Shown here: positions 14,443-22,220 of the stretch, piece by piece | How the letters are laid out: each line of letters opens with the position of its first letter | Numbering within the stretch: the stretch's first letter is position 1 | NCBI RefSeq assembly: GCF_000613305.1 | Contig: NZ_BAIO01000012.1 | Location: 1-23,352 of the forward strand | Source: Komagataeibacter kakiaceti JCM 25156 | Lineage (GTDB): Bacteria > Pseudomonadota > Alphaproteobacteria > Acetobacterales > Acetobacteraceae | Length of the DNA: 23,352 nucleotides | Reading direction: 5' to 3' | Notes under the pieces: generated by a model | Databases searched by the model: none | Told to the model about the DNA's origin: nothing | Seen by the model: only the letters and a program-made list of their open reading frames with translations | Made by a program: the position numbers and the translations under genes

Positions 14443-16236
14443 ATGCTCCAAATTAACTCGGGCAAGCTATATCCGGACGGTGTGCGCCGCACGAACGAAC
14501 TCCGGGGCGTGCTCTATTCCAATCTCTTGCTGATGCGGATGGAGGATGACGCGATTGTCACTAAGGCTGGTCGCTTGCTCCAGGCAGACGCAGCCAACCT
14601 TCCTCGACCAATCGTCTACGAGGTTACCGAACAGTTCGATGACGAGCCTAGAGTGGGCGTTCTGATCTCGCATGGCGTCCAACCTTATCTGCAGGATTTT
14701 GCAGCGGTTGTTTCCTTTGTCTTACGTGTGACCTGTACGCCCGACCCCGATCTCTGCACTAGGTTGCTGAGTGACAAGAGGAGTTTGGGCGTAATGACGC
14801 CCCCCGCCAAGCTCGTGCGTAAGGTGTTCGATAAGGAGATCATACTCAATGAGAACGACGACAAAATGCTTAACGGTTTTATCGACGATCTAATTGGACT
14901 AGAGCGGAAAAGTTTTCTTGCTGTGATGCGGGCCATTCGCACCTACGTCACCGGACTACATCGTGTAGCCGACGATCTGGAACTCGCCTATACCTTGATG
15001 GTCGCCTCCCTGGAGTCCTTGGCTCAGGATTTCGATGGCCACACTGCGCAATGGAGCGACTACGAACAGGGGCGGCGTCAGAGGATCGACAAAGCACTAA
15101 AGGATGCGGACGAGGTGACAGCCGGTCGAGTGCGCGATGCCATTCTGAAGGGTGAGCATGTTGCCCTGAAACGACGATTTCGCGAATTCGTCCTCGCCCA
15201 TCTCCCCGACTCTTATTTTTTGGAGAGCGGTCCTGTAGGCGCACCTGGTCGCCTCGATCTGCGCGATGCCCTGAAGGAGGCCTACGATCTTAGGTCCAAG
15301 TATGTGCATCGGCTGCAGAATCTGCCGCAAATGCTCGATACAGACTTATCCTATCGCGAGACTATTCGTAGCGGCCACGCGACGTTTCTTACCTTGGAAG
15401 GCCTCGCGCGCGTTGCACGACATGTGATCCTTGAGTTCGTCACTCAGCAACCGAAGTGCCAAACGGAGGATTACGACTACCGTCTCGAACGCTTTGGGAT
15501 CATATCGGCCGAAATGGCGCCGCAGTACTGGATCTGGCAGCAGATGGGGTTCGTCAAAGGGGCGTGTCGGAAGTACTTTTCTGCGCAGCTCGGGCAAGTC
15601 GCGGCGTGCATGCTAACCAAGCAGCCCATCACCGACATGCGCGAGATCTGCGCCAAGATCGAGGAAATTTTACCACGGTTGCAAGGAGAGGACCGGCGCG
15701 CCAGCGCGGCCATTTACATTCTGTTTAACCAATTTGTGCAGCCGGACGAGCGTTCGGCGCGGTTCGCTGAAGTTTATGAAAAATGCAGCAATATCCTAAC
15801 CGATCCATCGATCGAGGCGCTGTGCCTTCATTTACTGTGCAGCATCACGCCGACGTGGCCGATCGCTTCGCAACGAGAAGTGTTGGATACCTACTTCGAG
15901 ACGAGGAACCAAAAGTCCGGCCTTCGCGTGCCAGAACTGTTCGAGGCGGGCATGGTGTTAAGTCTTGCCGAGCGCTATCGGGGTGGTGGAGATATCCCTC
16001 AAGCTAAGGCTCTGCTGGACTTCGCGGCCGTCAATATCTTGCATGTAGGGCCCCTGGCGATGCTCGCTAAAGATTTTGACCCTGAGGTGGCCATCAACTG
16101 GCGTGTTCTCCTACCTCAAGCATCATCCGCAGGAGTGCCAGAGGACATGCCTGAAGCTGGCGTGAAAACCTTCCAAGCTGGTTCGGGTCCGCTCCCGGCT
16201 GTCGAAGTGGGCGACGAGGCAGATCAATCTAGTTGA
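14443..16236 (+). CDS. Large protein with HEPN-like RX4H motif (unknown function)
   Basis: A 597-residue soluble, helix-rich protein without a signal peptide. I do not recognise a named family over its length. Its clearest feature is RSKYVH at residues 284-289 (R284, H289), an R-x4-H motif in the context AYDLRSKYVHRL, as in HEPN nucleases and especially the ApeA-like HEPN group. It follows a helical region (about 150-270) suited to a HEPN four-helix bundle. The N-terminal 140 residues are mixed alpha/beta and the C-terminal 230 look like helical repeats, ending in a low-complexity acidic tail. The position between mobile-element debris and an integrase suggests an accessory, possibly antiviral, role. 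The start ATG 14443 has only a weak GGGA upstream; composition matches the GC-rich part of the window. Confidence 0.6.
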   Translation: MLQINSGKLYPDGVRRTNELRGVLYSNLLLMRMEDDAIVTKAGRLLQADAANLPRPIVYEVTEQFDDEPRVGVLISHGVQPYLQDFAAVVSFVLRVTCTPDPDLCTRLLSDKRSLGVMTPPAKLVRKVFDKEIILNENDDKMLNGFIDDLIGLERKSFLAVMRAIRTYVTGLHRVADDLELAYTLMVASLESLAQDFDGHTAQWSDYEQGRRQRIDKALKDADEVTAGRVRDAILKGEHVALKRRFREFVLAHLPDSYFLESGPVGAPGRLDLRDALKEAYDLRSKYVHRLQNLPQMLDTDLSYRETIRSGHATFLTLEGLARVARHVILEFVTQQPKCQTEDYDYRLERFGIISAEMAPQYWIWQQMGFVKGACRKYFSAQLGQVAACMLTKQPITDMREICAKIEEILPRLQGEDRRASAAIYILFNQFVQPDERSARFAEVYEKCSNILTDPSIEALCLHLLCSITPTWPIASQREVLDTYFETRNQKSGLRVPELFEAGMVLSLAERYRGGGDIPQAKALLDFAAVNILHVGPLAMLAKDFDPEVAINWRVLLPQASSAGVPEDMPEAGVKTFQAGSGPLPAVEVGDEADQSS

Positions 16237-16331
16237 CCTTCATAAGAAGCCCATTTGTGTCGTGAACGTCGATGCGCTAATGACTGCTTTCCTAACCTTA
16301 CCATCCAAAAGCGACATGCCGGTTTCCCCCC

Positions 16332-16460
16332 CTGATCTGCCTATCTGCTCAGTGATACAGAAGCAGACAGGCAGCCGCCGCCCTCATGCCGGTCATAATC
16401 GGAGCCTTGCGAATTTCCAGAAAGCAGACGGTCTGCAATAGTTCTCGTTATCCGTCGATA
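16332..16460 (+). repeat. Dispersed repeat copy B upstream of integrase
   Basis: Homologous to 3452-3560, with CTGATC-GCCT-TCTGCT, AGCAGACAGGCAG and TTTCCAGA-AGCAGAC in the same order and spacing. It extends into AGACGGTC and CGTTATCC, which are shared with 1695-1755. It lies in the 276-base gap between the HEPN-like gene and the integrase and could be an end or attachment region of a mobile unit. Confidence 0.55.
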
Positions 16461-16512
16461 TCCTTTCCAGACTTCTGATTGCTGCATCTGCAGCTGATCA
16501 GGAGAAAGTATC

Positions 16513-17151
16513 ATGGAAAAGAAAACGCGTTTTCCATCGCCTACGCTGAAGGCGTCCGTGCCTTGGAATGCAGGAAAAATAGTTGGCGCCAAGCGGGCGC
16601 TCAAAGAAAAGCACGTCTGGGCAATTCGGTTCTGGCTGGAGAGCGAACAGCGTGTCAGAGACAGAGCTTTGTTTGATCTTGCTCTCGATAGCAAACTCAG
16701 AGGCTGCGATCTTGTCAGTCTTCGTATCGGCGATGTCGTTACCAGCGGTCAGGTGCGTCACCGAGCCATGGTCGTCCAGCGGAAAACCCGGCGACCTGTA
16801 CAGTTCGAAATTACAGAAACAACGCGGGAAAGCGTGCGGGCGTGGCTGGAGCATCGAGGTGGTGGCTTGAATGAGTATGTTTTTCCAAGTCGCCTAAGCG
16901 TCAAAGCTCACCTGAGCACAAGGCAATACGCCCGGCTTCTGGATCAATGGGTTCAGGCGGTGGGACTTATCCCCGGGGAATATGGAACTCATTCGCTCCG
17001 CCGGACTAAGGTTGCCATGATTTATAAACGAACCGGCAATATCCGGGCCGTGCAGATCCTGCTGGGTCATTCAAAACTGGATAGTACGGTTCGATACCTT
17101 GGGGTGGATGTAGAGGACGCTCTGGCACTGTCGGAAGCCACTGATCTCTGA
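16513..17151 (+). CDS. Compact tyrosine recombinase/integrase
   Basis: A 212-residue tyrosine recombinase with a complete catalytic set: R63 in SKLRGCDL, K91 in the beta-hairpin (VQRKTRRP), H160 and R163 in THSLRRT, H186 in LLGHSKLDST, and nucleophile Y195 in VRYLG. It lacks most of the N-terminal core-binding SAM-like domain of XerC/D (about 300 residues), a length seen in small alphaproteobacterial and plasmid integrases. ATG 16513 is preceded by CAGGAGAAAG with good spacing. It is followed within 75 bases by the Phd/VapC module. It may mobilise this accessory region or resolve a plasmid; no attachment site could be demonstrated. Confidence 0.88.
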   Translation: MEKKTRFPSPTLKASVPWNAGKIVGAKRALKEKHVWAIRFWLESEQRVRDRALFDLALDSKLRGCDLVSLRIGDVVTSGQVRHRAMVVQRKTRRPVQFEITETTRESVRAWLEHRGGGLNEYVFPSRLSVKAHLSTRQYARLLDQWVQAVGLIPGEYGTHSLRRTKVAMIYKRTGNIRAVQILLGHSKLDSTVRYLGVDVEDALALSEATDL

Positions 17152-17178
17152 AATCGAATATGCCTCAGGAATTCTCTA

Positions 17179-17223
17179 CCTCCTCCTTATGTGTACATGA
17201 TATGATGACACATAAGGAGGAGG
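17179..17223 (+). promoter_or_regulatory. Perfect 16-bp inverted-repeat operator of the toxin-antitoxin pair
   Basis: CCTCCTCCTTATGTGT (17179-17194) and ACACATAAGGAGGAGG (17208-17223) are perfect inverted repeats around a 13-base centre that contains a TATGAT -10-like box (17201-17206). The right arm includes the AAGGAGGAGG ribosome site of the antitoxin. A Phd dimer binding here would cover the promoter, and the arms could also fold in RNA to hide the ribosome site if transcription began further upstream. Confidence 0.75.
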
Positions 17224-17225
17224 CC

Positions 17226-17498
17226 ATGAGCGAGCATCTTTCAGATAACGCAGCATCCCCACAGAAAATCGGTGTTCGGGAGTTCCGGGGAAACCTGACA
17301 GCTTATCTGCGTCAGGTCAGACAGGGCAGTACGATCCTCGTGACGTCTCATGACGAGGTTGTGGCTGAACTGCGGCCACCAGCTCCTTCTTATCGCCCCC
17401 GCCGTCAGCCAGGAGCTCTTCGAGGACGGATCAGAATGAGCGAAGATTTTGATGAGACGCCGCCGGACATTCTTGAAAGCATGGAACGCAACCTGTGA
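17226..17498 (+). CDS. Type II antitoxin, Phd/YefM family
   Basis: A 90-residue protein. The N-terminal DNA-binding fold has the Phd/YefM pattern KIGVREFRGNLTAYLRQVRQ followed by STILVTSHDEVVAEL (about residues 14-49). The C-terminal tail (DFDETPPDILESMERN) is acidic and probably disordered until it wraps the toxin. ATG 17226 is chosen because AAGGAGGAGG lies just upstream; upstream in-frame starts would begin inside the operator. Its TGA overlaps the GTG start of the toxin gene by four bases. Confidence 0.9.
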   Translation: MSEHLSDNAASPQKIGVREFRGNLTAYLRQVRQGSTILVTSHDEVVAELRPPAPSYRPRRQPGALRGRIRMSEDFDETPPDILESMERNL

Positions 17499-17878
17499 AG
17501 GTTCTGCTCGATACGCATGCGTTGCTCTGGTGGCTTTCGGACTCCGACCGGCTGGGTGAGAATGCACGGGAGATCATTGCAGATCCGGTCCACGATATTC
17601 TGGTGAGTATCGTGTCATTATGGGAGATTGCGATCAAAATCCGTATCGGAAAACTGGGCGCGGATATGAACGATATTCTGGCAGCCATTCCTGCGGAAGG
17701 TTTCTCTCTGCTGCAAATACAACCCGAACACCTGCAGATCCTGATGTCTTTGCCTCTGCATCATCGTGATCCGTTTGATCATCTCCTGATGGCGCAGGCG
17801 CAAGCTGAACACGCCACATTCCTTTCGGAAGACGGACAAATGGATCATTACCCTCTCAAGCGAATACGCTGTTCGTGA
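17495..17878 (+). CDS. Type II toxin, PIN-domain ribonuclease (VapC family)
   Basis: A 127-residue PIN-domain protein, the usual VapC length. The Mg2+-binding acidic residues are visible: D6 in LLDTHALLWW, E44 in SLWEIAIK, and D92/D95 in HHRDPFDHLL, with D113 near the end. VapC-type toxins cut tRNA or rRNA; the target of this one is unknown. It starts at GTG 17495, inside the antitoxin stop codon, so translation is coupled. This Phd-like antitoxin with a DTHALLWW-type PIN toxin is a common bacterial pairing. Confidence 0.92.
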   Translation: MKVLLDTHALLWWLSDSDRLGENAREIIADPVHDILVSIVSLWEIAIKIRIGKLGADMNDILAAIPAEGFSLLQIQPEHLQILMSLPLHHRDPFDHLLMAQAQAEHATFLSEDGQMDHYPLKRIRCS

Positions 17879-18067
17879 AGCAGAAACTGCCGTCAGAATA
17901 CGTCTTCATGTCAAGACATTCCGTCCGTAAGCGAGGTTACCTTCAGCCGACATCGACGGACAGATTTCTGCGCGGCGATATTGCGGGAACTGAACGCACA
18001 ACAGGGCAGGTGGAGAGGCCAGACGCTACCTGCTGACGCTAAACGTCTCGTCATCATGATGCGATCA

Positions 18068-18904
18068 TCATTCGGTAATGAACGCCAGGATATCTGCATT
18101 GATGACGTCTGCATGTGTCGTGTGCATGCCGTGCGGATAACCGGGATAGATTTTCAGCGTGCTGTCCTGAAGCAGCCTGTCCTGAAGGATCGCCGCGTTC
18201 TGGTAAGGCACGACCTGATCATCATCGCCCTGCAGCACGAGCACCGGTACTGTGATGGCCTTCAGATCCTCGGTCTGATCCGTTTCGGAGAATGCTTTGA
18301 TGCCCTCGTAATGGGCCTTGGCGCTGCCCATCATGCCCTGACGCCACCAGTTGCGGATCGTGCCTTCCGACACTTCTGCTCCCGGGCGGTTGAAGCCGTA
18401 GAACGGTCCGCTGGCTACATCCAGAAAGAACTGCGCGCGATTGGCCGCAAGCCCCGCACGCAGTCCGTTTAGGACTGAGATCAGTGCACCGTCAGGGCTG
18501 CGGTCCGTCTGAACCATCAGGGGCGGCACGGAACTGATGAGCACGGCCCTGGCAACCCGTCCCTGAGGCTGACCATATTTCGCGACATAGCGGGCAACCT
18601 GGCCTCCGCCGGTCGAATGTCCGACATGGATGGCGTTTTTCAGGTCGAGATGTTCGACAACGGCCGATGTATCCGCCGCATAATGATCCATGTCGTGCCC
18701 GTCGCTCACCTGTGCCGAGCGACCATGACCGCGACGGTCATGCGCGATCACGCGAAACCCCTTGCTCAGGAAAAACAGCATCTGCGTGTCCCAGTCATCG
18801 GCGCTGAGCGGCCAGCCATGATGGAAGACGATCGGCCGGGCATCCTTCGGTCCCCAGTCCTTGTAGAAAATCTCCACGCCATCAGATGTCGTGACGAATG
18901 ACAT
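18068..18904 (-). CDS. Alpha/beta hydrolase, non-haem chloroperoxidase type
   Basis: A 278-residue alpha/beta hydrolase very like cofactor-free haloperoxidases and perhydrolases. It has the oxyanion-hole segment HHGWPLSADDW (28-38), the nucleophile elbow GHSTGGG with S97, an acidic cluster D227-D229 in LQGDDDQVVP, and H258 in GYPHGMHTTH. No signal peptide, so cytoplasmic. Natural substrates are probably esters or lactones; haloperoxidase activity is often a side reaction. ATG 18904 follows AAGGAGG at 7 bases. It is divergent from the MerR gene and is read from the 19-bp-spacer promoter at 18945-18975. Confidence 0.92.
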   Translation of the reverse strand: MSFVTTSDGVEIFYKDWGPKDARPIVFHHGWPLSADDWDTQMLFFLSKGFRVIAHDRRGHGRSAQVSDGHDMDHYAADTSAVVEHLDLKNAIHVGHSTGGGQVARYVAKYGQPQGRVARAVLISSVPPLMVQTDRSPDGALISVLNGLRAGLAANRAQFFLDVASGPFYGFNRPGAEVSEGTIRNWWRQGMMGSAKAHYEGIKAFSETDQTEDLKAITVPVLVLQGDDDQVVPYQNAAILQDRLLQDSTLKIYPGYPHGMHTTHADVINADILAFITE

Positions 18905-18944
18905 GATACGCCTCCTTGCCGATCAATAACAGGATACTGGTCAG

Positions 18945-18975
18945 AGCCTAACGTTGAAGGTAGCTTCAAGGTCAA
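18945..18975 (-). promoter_or_regulatory. MerR-type promoter of the hydrolase gene
   Basis: On the minus strand TTGACC (18970-18975) and TAGGCT (18945-18950) are separated by 19 bases, the overlong spacing typical of MerR-activated promoters. The spacer holds the palindrome TTGAAG-CTAC-CTTCAA, the expected binding site of a MerR dimer. The regulator gene begins 27 bases further on the other strand. Confidence 0.8.
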
Positions 18976-19002
18976 GCATGCGTTCATGACCGGGGGTAAA
19001 TC

Positions 19003-19511
19003 ATGAAGATTGGAGAACTGGCACACCTAAGTGGCCTGACACCGTCGAGAATCCGGTTCTATGAGCGCATCGGACTGCTGAAAACGGTTGACCGTCGGCC
19101 CAACGGATACCGGACCTATCCGCAGCAGGCGGTGATGATCCTGGGTCTCATCACAACGGCGCAGCGGGCCGGGTTTACACTGGATGAAATCCGCACCCTG
19201 CTGCCCCCTGATCTGGAACACTGGACCATGCTATATTGATGGATGCCCTGACACGCAAGATTGCGGATATCGAAGCGTTGCAGGTGCGCCTGGCCCAGAG
19301 CAGGGCGCATCTGCTCCGCCTGATCGAGGATATTCAGGCGCGCCCCGACGACATGGACTGTGCGGCCAATGCGCATCGTGTCCTGACGAATATGCTTGCG
19401 GAACACCCCGAAGCCCTCGACGTCACGTCGGACGATATCCGCCTTCTGGATGCGACGGACCGCCGTCAGTCGGTAAGCCCTGGCCGCCGTAAAAAGACGG
19501 TATCCCGTTAA
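19003..19511 (+). pseudogene. MerR family regulator, frameshifted
   Basis: The first frame (19003-19239) encodes the MerR winged helix: MKIGELAHLSGLTPSRIRFY, ERIGLLKTVDRRPNGYRTY and the AGFTLDEIRTLLPPDLEHW stretch. It then ends early. The second frame supplies DHAILMDALTRKIADIEALQ and the long dimerisation helix through DMDCAANAHRVL to the stop at 19511. One missing G at about 19221-19226 (TGGGAC reduced to TGGAC) restores an uninterrupted protein of about 169 residues. The total length is 3n+2, as this predicts. No metal-binding Cys pattern is visible. GGGGG lies before ATG 19003. If truly broken, the regulon below would have lost its activator; if it is a sequence error, the gene is intact. 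Confidence 0.85.
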
Positions 19512-20200
19512 GCCCCATTCAGAAGCGCCACCACTTTCCTTGCCGTCGCTCTGGCGGAAAAGGGGTTCTGTCCTGTCACCAGCCGTCCATCCGTCACGAC
19601 ATGGGACATGAACGGAAGCAGCGCTTTTTCATAAATCGCGCCCCGTGCCTTCATCTGCGCTTCCGCGTTGTAGGGGATTTCGCGCGCGACACCCGCCAGC
19701 CTCTCCTCGGTCCACGAAAACCCGGTGATTTTCCGACCGCGGACCAGAAAGGAACCGTCTGCAAGCCGGGTGTTCAGCAGTCCGCAATATCCATGACAGA
19801 CAGCGGAGACCACACCGCCCTTTTCCCATAGTGCGCGGGTGATGGTCTGAAGGCCCTCATTGTCGGGAAAATCCCACATCACGCCATGACCGCCGGTGAA
19901 GTAGATCGCGTTATAATCGCCCGGATTGATGTCTGCGGGGCAATCTGTTGAAGACAGCAGGGCCATTTTTGCCGGATCGGCCAGCCAGGCCTTGGTTGAG
20001 GCATCGCGCATCGGCCATTTCAATGCACGCGGATCAAGCGGAACCCTGCCGCCTTTTGGGCTGACAATGCGTTGTTCATGGCCGCTGGCGGCAAATACGT
20101 CCCACGCATGCGTCAGTTCCGACAGCCATAATCCGGTCAAATGCGTGGAATTGCCGAAATGAGTAGTGTTGGTGACAACGTGAAGGATACGACGGTTCAT
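19508..20200 (-). CDS. DJ-1/PfpI superfamily protein (Hsp31-like)
   Basis: A 230-residue protein of the type 1 glutamine amidotransferase-like, DJ-1/PfpI superfamily. It has E28 in WLSELTH, the FTGGHGVMWDF loop (101-111) and the nucleophile elbow AVCHGY with C135 and H136. Members of the Hsp31 branch act as glyoxalase III, deglycase or chaperone; which activity applies here cannot be read. ATG 20200 is selected because GGGAGGGG lies just upstream; an in-frame start at 20236 would lie in the promoter region. Its stop overlaps the MerR stop tail to tail, and it is divergent from the SDR gene. Confidence 0.9.
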   Translation of the reverse strand: MNRRILHVVTNTTHFGNSTHLTGLWLSELTHAWDVFAASGHEQRIVSPKGGRVPLDPRALKWPMRDASTKAWLADPAKMALLSSTDCPADINPGDYNAIYFTGGHGVMWDFPDNEGLQTITRALWEKGGVVSAVCHGYCGLLNTRLADGSFLVRGRKITGFSWTEERLAGVAREIPYNAEAQMKARGAIYEKALLPFMSHVVTDGRLVTGQNPFSARATARKVVALLNGA

Positions 20201-20239
20201 GGCTGGCCCCTCCCGTGCGGCAGCGTTTCTGACCATCGT

Positions 20240-20270
20240 CCTGTAACGTTCAAGCCCGGTTGAAGGTCAA
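20240..20270 (-). promoter_or_regulatory. MerR-type promoter of the DJ-1/PfpI gene
   Basis: Minus-strand TTGACC (20265-20270), a 19-base spacer, and TACAGG (20240-20245). The spacer contains the palindrome TTCAA-CCGGGC-TTGAA, comparable to the site at the hydrolase promoter. Confidence 0.7.
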
Positions 20271-20278
20271 TCTGTAGT

Positions 20279-20309
20279 TTGACATTAAATCTGACTTCAA
20301 GGTTAATGG
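20279..20309 (+). promoter_or_regulatory. MerR-type promoter of the SDR gene
   Basis: TTGACA (20279-20284), a 19-base spacer with an imperfect palindrome ending in CTTCAA, and TAATGG (20304-20309). It lies back to back with the DJ-1/PfpI promoter, separated by 8 bases. Confidence 0.68.
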
Positions 20310-20350
20310 TGTAAGGGCAAACCTACCTGACGTCATGGAGGCAGCCTCAC

Positions 20351-21271
20351 ATGCAGACAATACTGGGCGCAAATGGTCAGATCGCCACGGAACTGGCGCG
20401 GACATTGCATCAGCATCATACGGGGGAGTTGCGGCTTGTGAGCCGCAATCCTCGTAAGGTCAACGAAGACGATACTCTCATGACTGCGAACCTGCTGGAT
20501 GCAGGGCAGACGACAGACGCGGTGAAAGGCAGCCGGATTGTCTACTTCACGGCCGGCTTGCCCCCTGACAGCAGGCTCTGGGAAGAACAGTTTCCCGTCA
20601 TGCTGAGAAATGCCCTGCAGGCCTGCCGGATGGCGGGAGCCAGCTTTGCCTATTTCGACAATACCTACATGTATCCGCAGAACAGCCAGATCCAGACGGA
20701 GGAAACGCGCTTTGCCCCGGTTGGCCGGAAAGGACGGGTGCGCGCGGCAATGGCCACCATGGTGCTGCAGGAAATGGGACGCGGAGACATTCCCGTGCTC
20801 ATCGCCCGCGCACCGGAATTCTATGGTCCGGCAAAAACCCAGAGCTTTACCAACGCCCTGATCATTGACAGGCTGAAAGCAGGGAAAAGGCCCCTGGTTC
20901 CTGTCCGTGACGACACCCGTCGGACCCTCATCTGGACGCCGGATGCGAGCCGCGCGCTGGCAACGCTGGGCAATACACCGGGTGCTTTCGGACAGACCTG
21001 GCATCTGCCATGCTGTGACGAGCGGCCGACCTACAAGACATTTGTCACCATGGCGAGCAGGATTTTCGGACGTCCTCCTTCCTATTCGGTCATTGGAAAA
21101 TGGCCATTGGTCATCGCAGGCATTTTTTCAAAAAAGGTGCGGGAGATCAGAGAGTTGCTGCCCCGTTATGAGCAGGACAATCTCTTCGACTCAACCAAAT
21201 TCAAACACCATTTTCCTGAGTTTTCCGTGACGACATATGAAGAAGGTCTGGAACTGATCAGGAAGGAATAG
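20351..21271 (+). CDS. NAD(P)-dependent epimerase/dehydratase-like SDR protein
   Basis: A 306-residue atypical extended SDR. The N-terminal Rossmann loop is GANGQIA (residues 6-12). The core has FDNTYMYPQ (about 99-107), where extended SDRs place the catalytic Tyr region, but the usual YxxxK is not clear, so it may bind nucleotide without classical redox chemistry. ARAPEFYGP (about 150-158) is also typical of the epimerase family. ATG 20351 has GGAGG 9 bases upstream. Its promoter is back to back with that of the DJ-1/PfpI gene, and both carry the MerR-type spacing, which places it in the same regulon as the hydrolase. Substrate unknown. Confidence 0.85.
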   Translation: MQTILGANGQIATELARTLHQHHTGELRLVSRNPRKVNEDDTLMTANLLDAGQTTDAVKGSRIVYFTAGLPPDSRLWEEQFPVMLRNALQACRMAGASFAYFDNTYMYPQNSQIQTEETRFAPVGRKGRVRAAMATMVLQEMGRGDIPVLIARAPEFYGPAKTQSFTNALIIDRLKAGKRPLVPVRDDTRRTLIWTPDASRALATLGNTPGAFGQTWHLPCCDERPTYKTFVTMASRIFGRPPSYSVIGKWPLVIAGIFSKKVREIRELLPRYEQDNLFDSTKFKHHFPEFSVTTYEEGLELIRKE

Positions 21272-21386
21272 AGAGGCAGATACCGCTTTCATGTCAGGCA
21301 ATGCATGCGCATGTTATGTATCTCAAAAACTGACACTCTTCCCATATTGAAGCCAGCAAAGGTCCCGTGAATTCCTGCAAGAAGGA

Positions 21387-22193
21387 TTATAACCGCAGCA
21401 CGCCTTCAATCAGGGTCGTTGCCACCCCGCCAACCCAGATTTTTCCATTTTCTTGATCGACATGCACGCGCCCGGCCCGGCCAAGGCAGGTGCCCTGGCT
21501 GGCAATGTAATGCCTGGGCGCAAGCCCGCTGCCGATGAGCCACTGCGCCAGCCCGGCGTTCAGACTACCGGTCACGGGATCTTCATTCACCCCACAGGCC
21601 ATGGCGAAGGCGCGCACCTCGAACTGCGCCTGTTGCCCATCGTGGATGGGATCCCAAGGGCCTGTTACGCCGATACACAGGTCCGACAGTGCTGCATAAT
21701 CGGGCTCAAGCGCCAGAACCTCCCTGCGGGACCCCAGCATGATGGATAGCCATCCCGGCCCGTTATCAGTCCATCCATCCGCAACCCGGTGCAGCAGGTC
21801 GGGCTGCACCGTCCCCGAACGCCGCAATGGGGGCGCTGCAAAAGCAAAGCAGCCATTATGCGCGCGCACCGGCACAAGGCCCAGACCACATTCCTGCACG
21901 ATCGTATTCCCGCGCGGCTGGCCGCCCGCAGCCAGCCAGGCATGACAGCTACCCAGGGTAGGGTGACCAGCAAACGGCAGTTCAGTCCGGGGCGTAAAAA
22001 TACGCACCCTGTAATCTGCTTCCGGCATGGTCGGCTGGAGCAGGAACGTGGTTTCGCTCAGGTTGGTCCAGTTGGCACAAGCGGCCATCTGCTCGGTGCT
22101 CAGGCCGTCTGCCCCTATCACCACGGCCACCGGATTGCCTCTGGCCGGTTCGGCAGAAAACACGTCGATCTGTTGAAACTGGAATTCAGCCAT
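21387..22193 (-). CDS. PhzF family isomerase/epimerase
   Basis: A 268-residue PhzF-fold protein (two diaminopimelate-epimerase-like halves). It has the hallmarks QIDVFSAEPARGNPVAVV at the N-terminus, NLSETTFLL with the catalytic Glu at about residue 48, LPFAGHPTLGS (about 73-83), and the second-half counterpart NEDPVTGSLNAGLAQWL (about 207-223). PhzF itself isomerises a phenazine precursor, but no phenazine genes are here, so the substrate is unknown. The gene is 27 bases downstream of the acetyltransferase gene and is likely the last gene of that operon. The ribosome site before ATG 22193 is weak. Confidence 0.92.
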   Translation of the reverse strand: MAEFQFQQIDVFSAEPARGNPVAVVIGADGLSTEQMAACANWTNLSETTFLLQPTMPEADYRVRIFTPRTELPFAGHPTLGSCHAWLAAGGQPRGNTIVQECGLGLVPVRAHNGCFAFAAPPLRRSGTVQPDLLHRVADGWTDNGPGWLSIMLGSRREVLALEPDYAALSDLCIGVTGPWDPIHDGQQAQFEVRAFAMACGVNEDPVTGSLNAGLAQWLIGSGLAPRHYIASQGTCLGRAGRVHVDQENGKIWVGGVATTLIEGVLRL

Positions 22194-22220
22194 GGGTGTG
22201 TCTGTTTGCCGGGGTTATGA

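Noticed and set aside
17911..18114. Small open frame between the VapC and hydrolase genes
   Set aside because: No family resemblance and it overlaps the 3' end of the hydrolase gene in another frame; the interval 17879-18067 appears non-coding.
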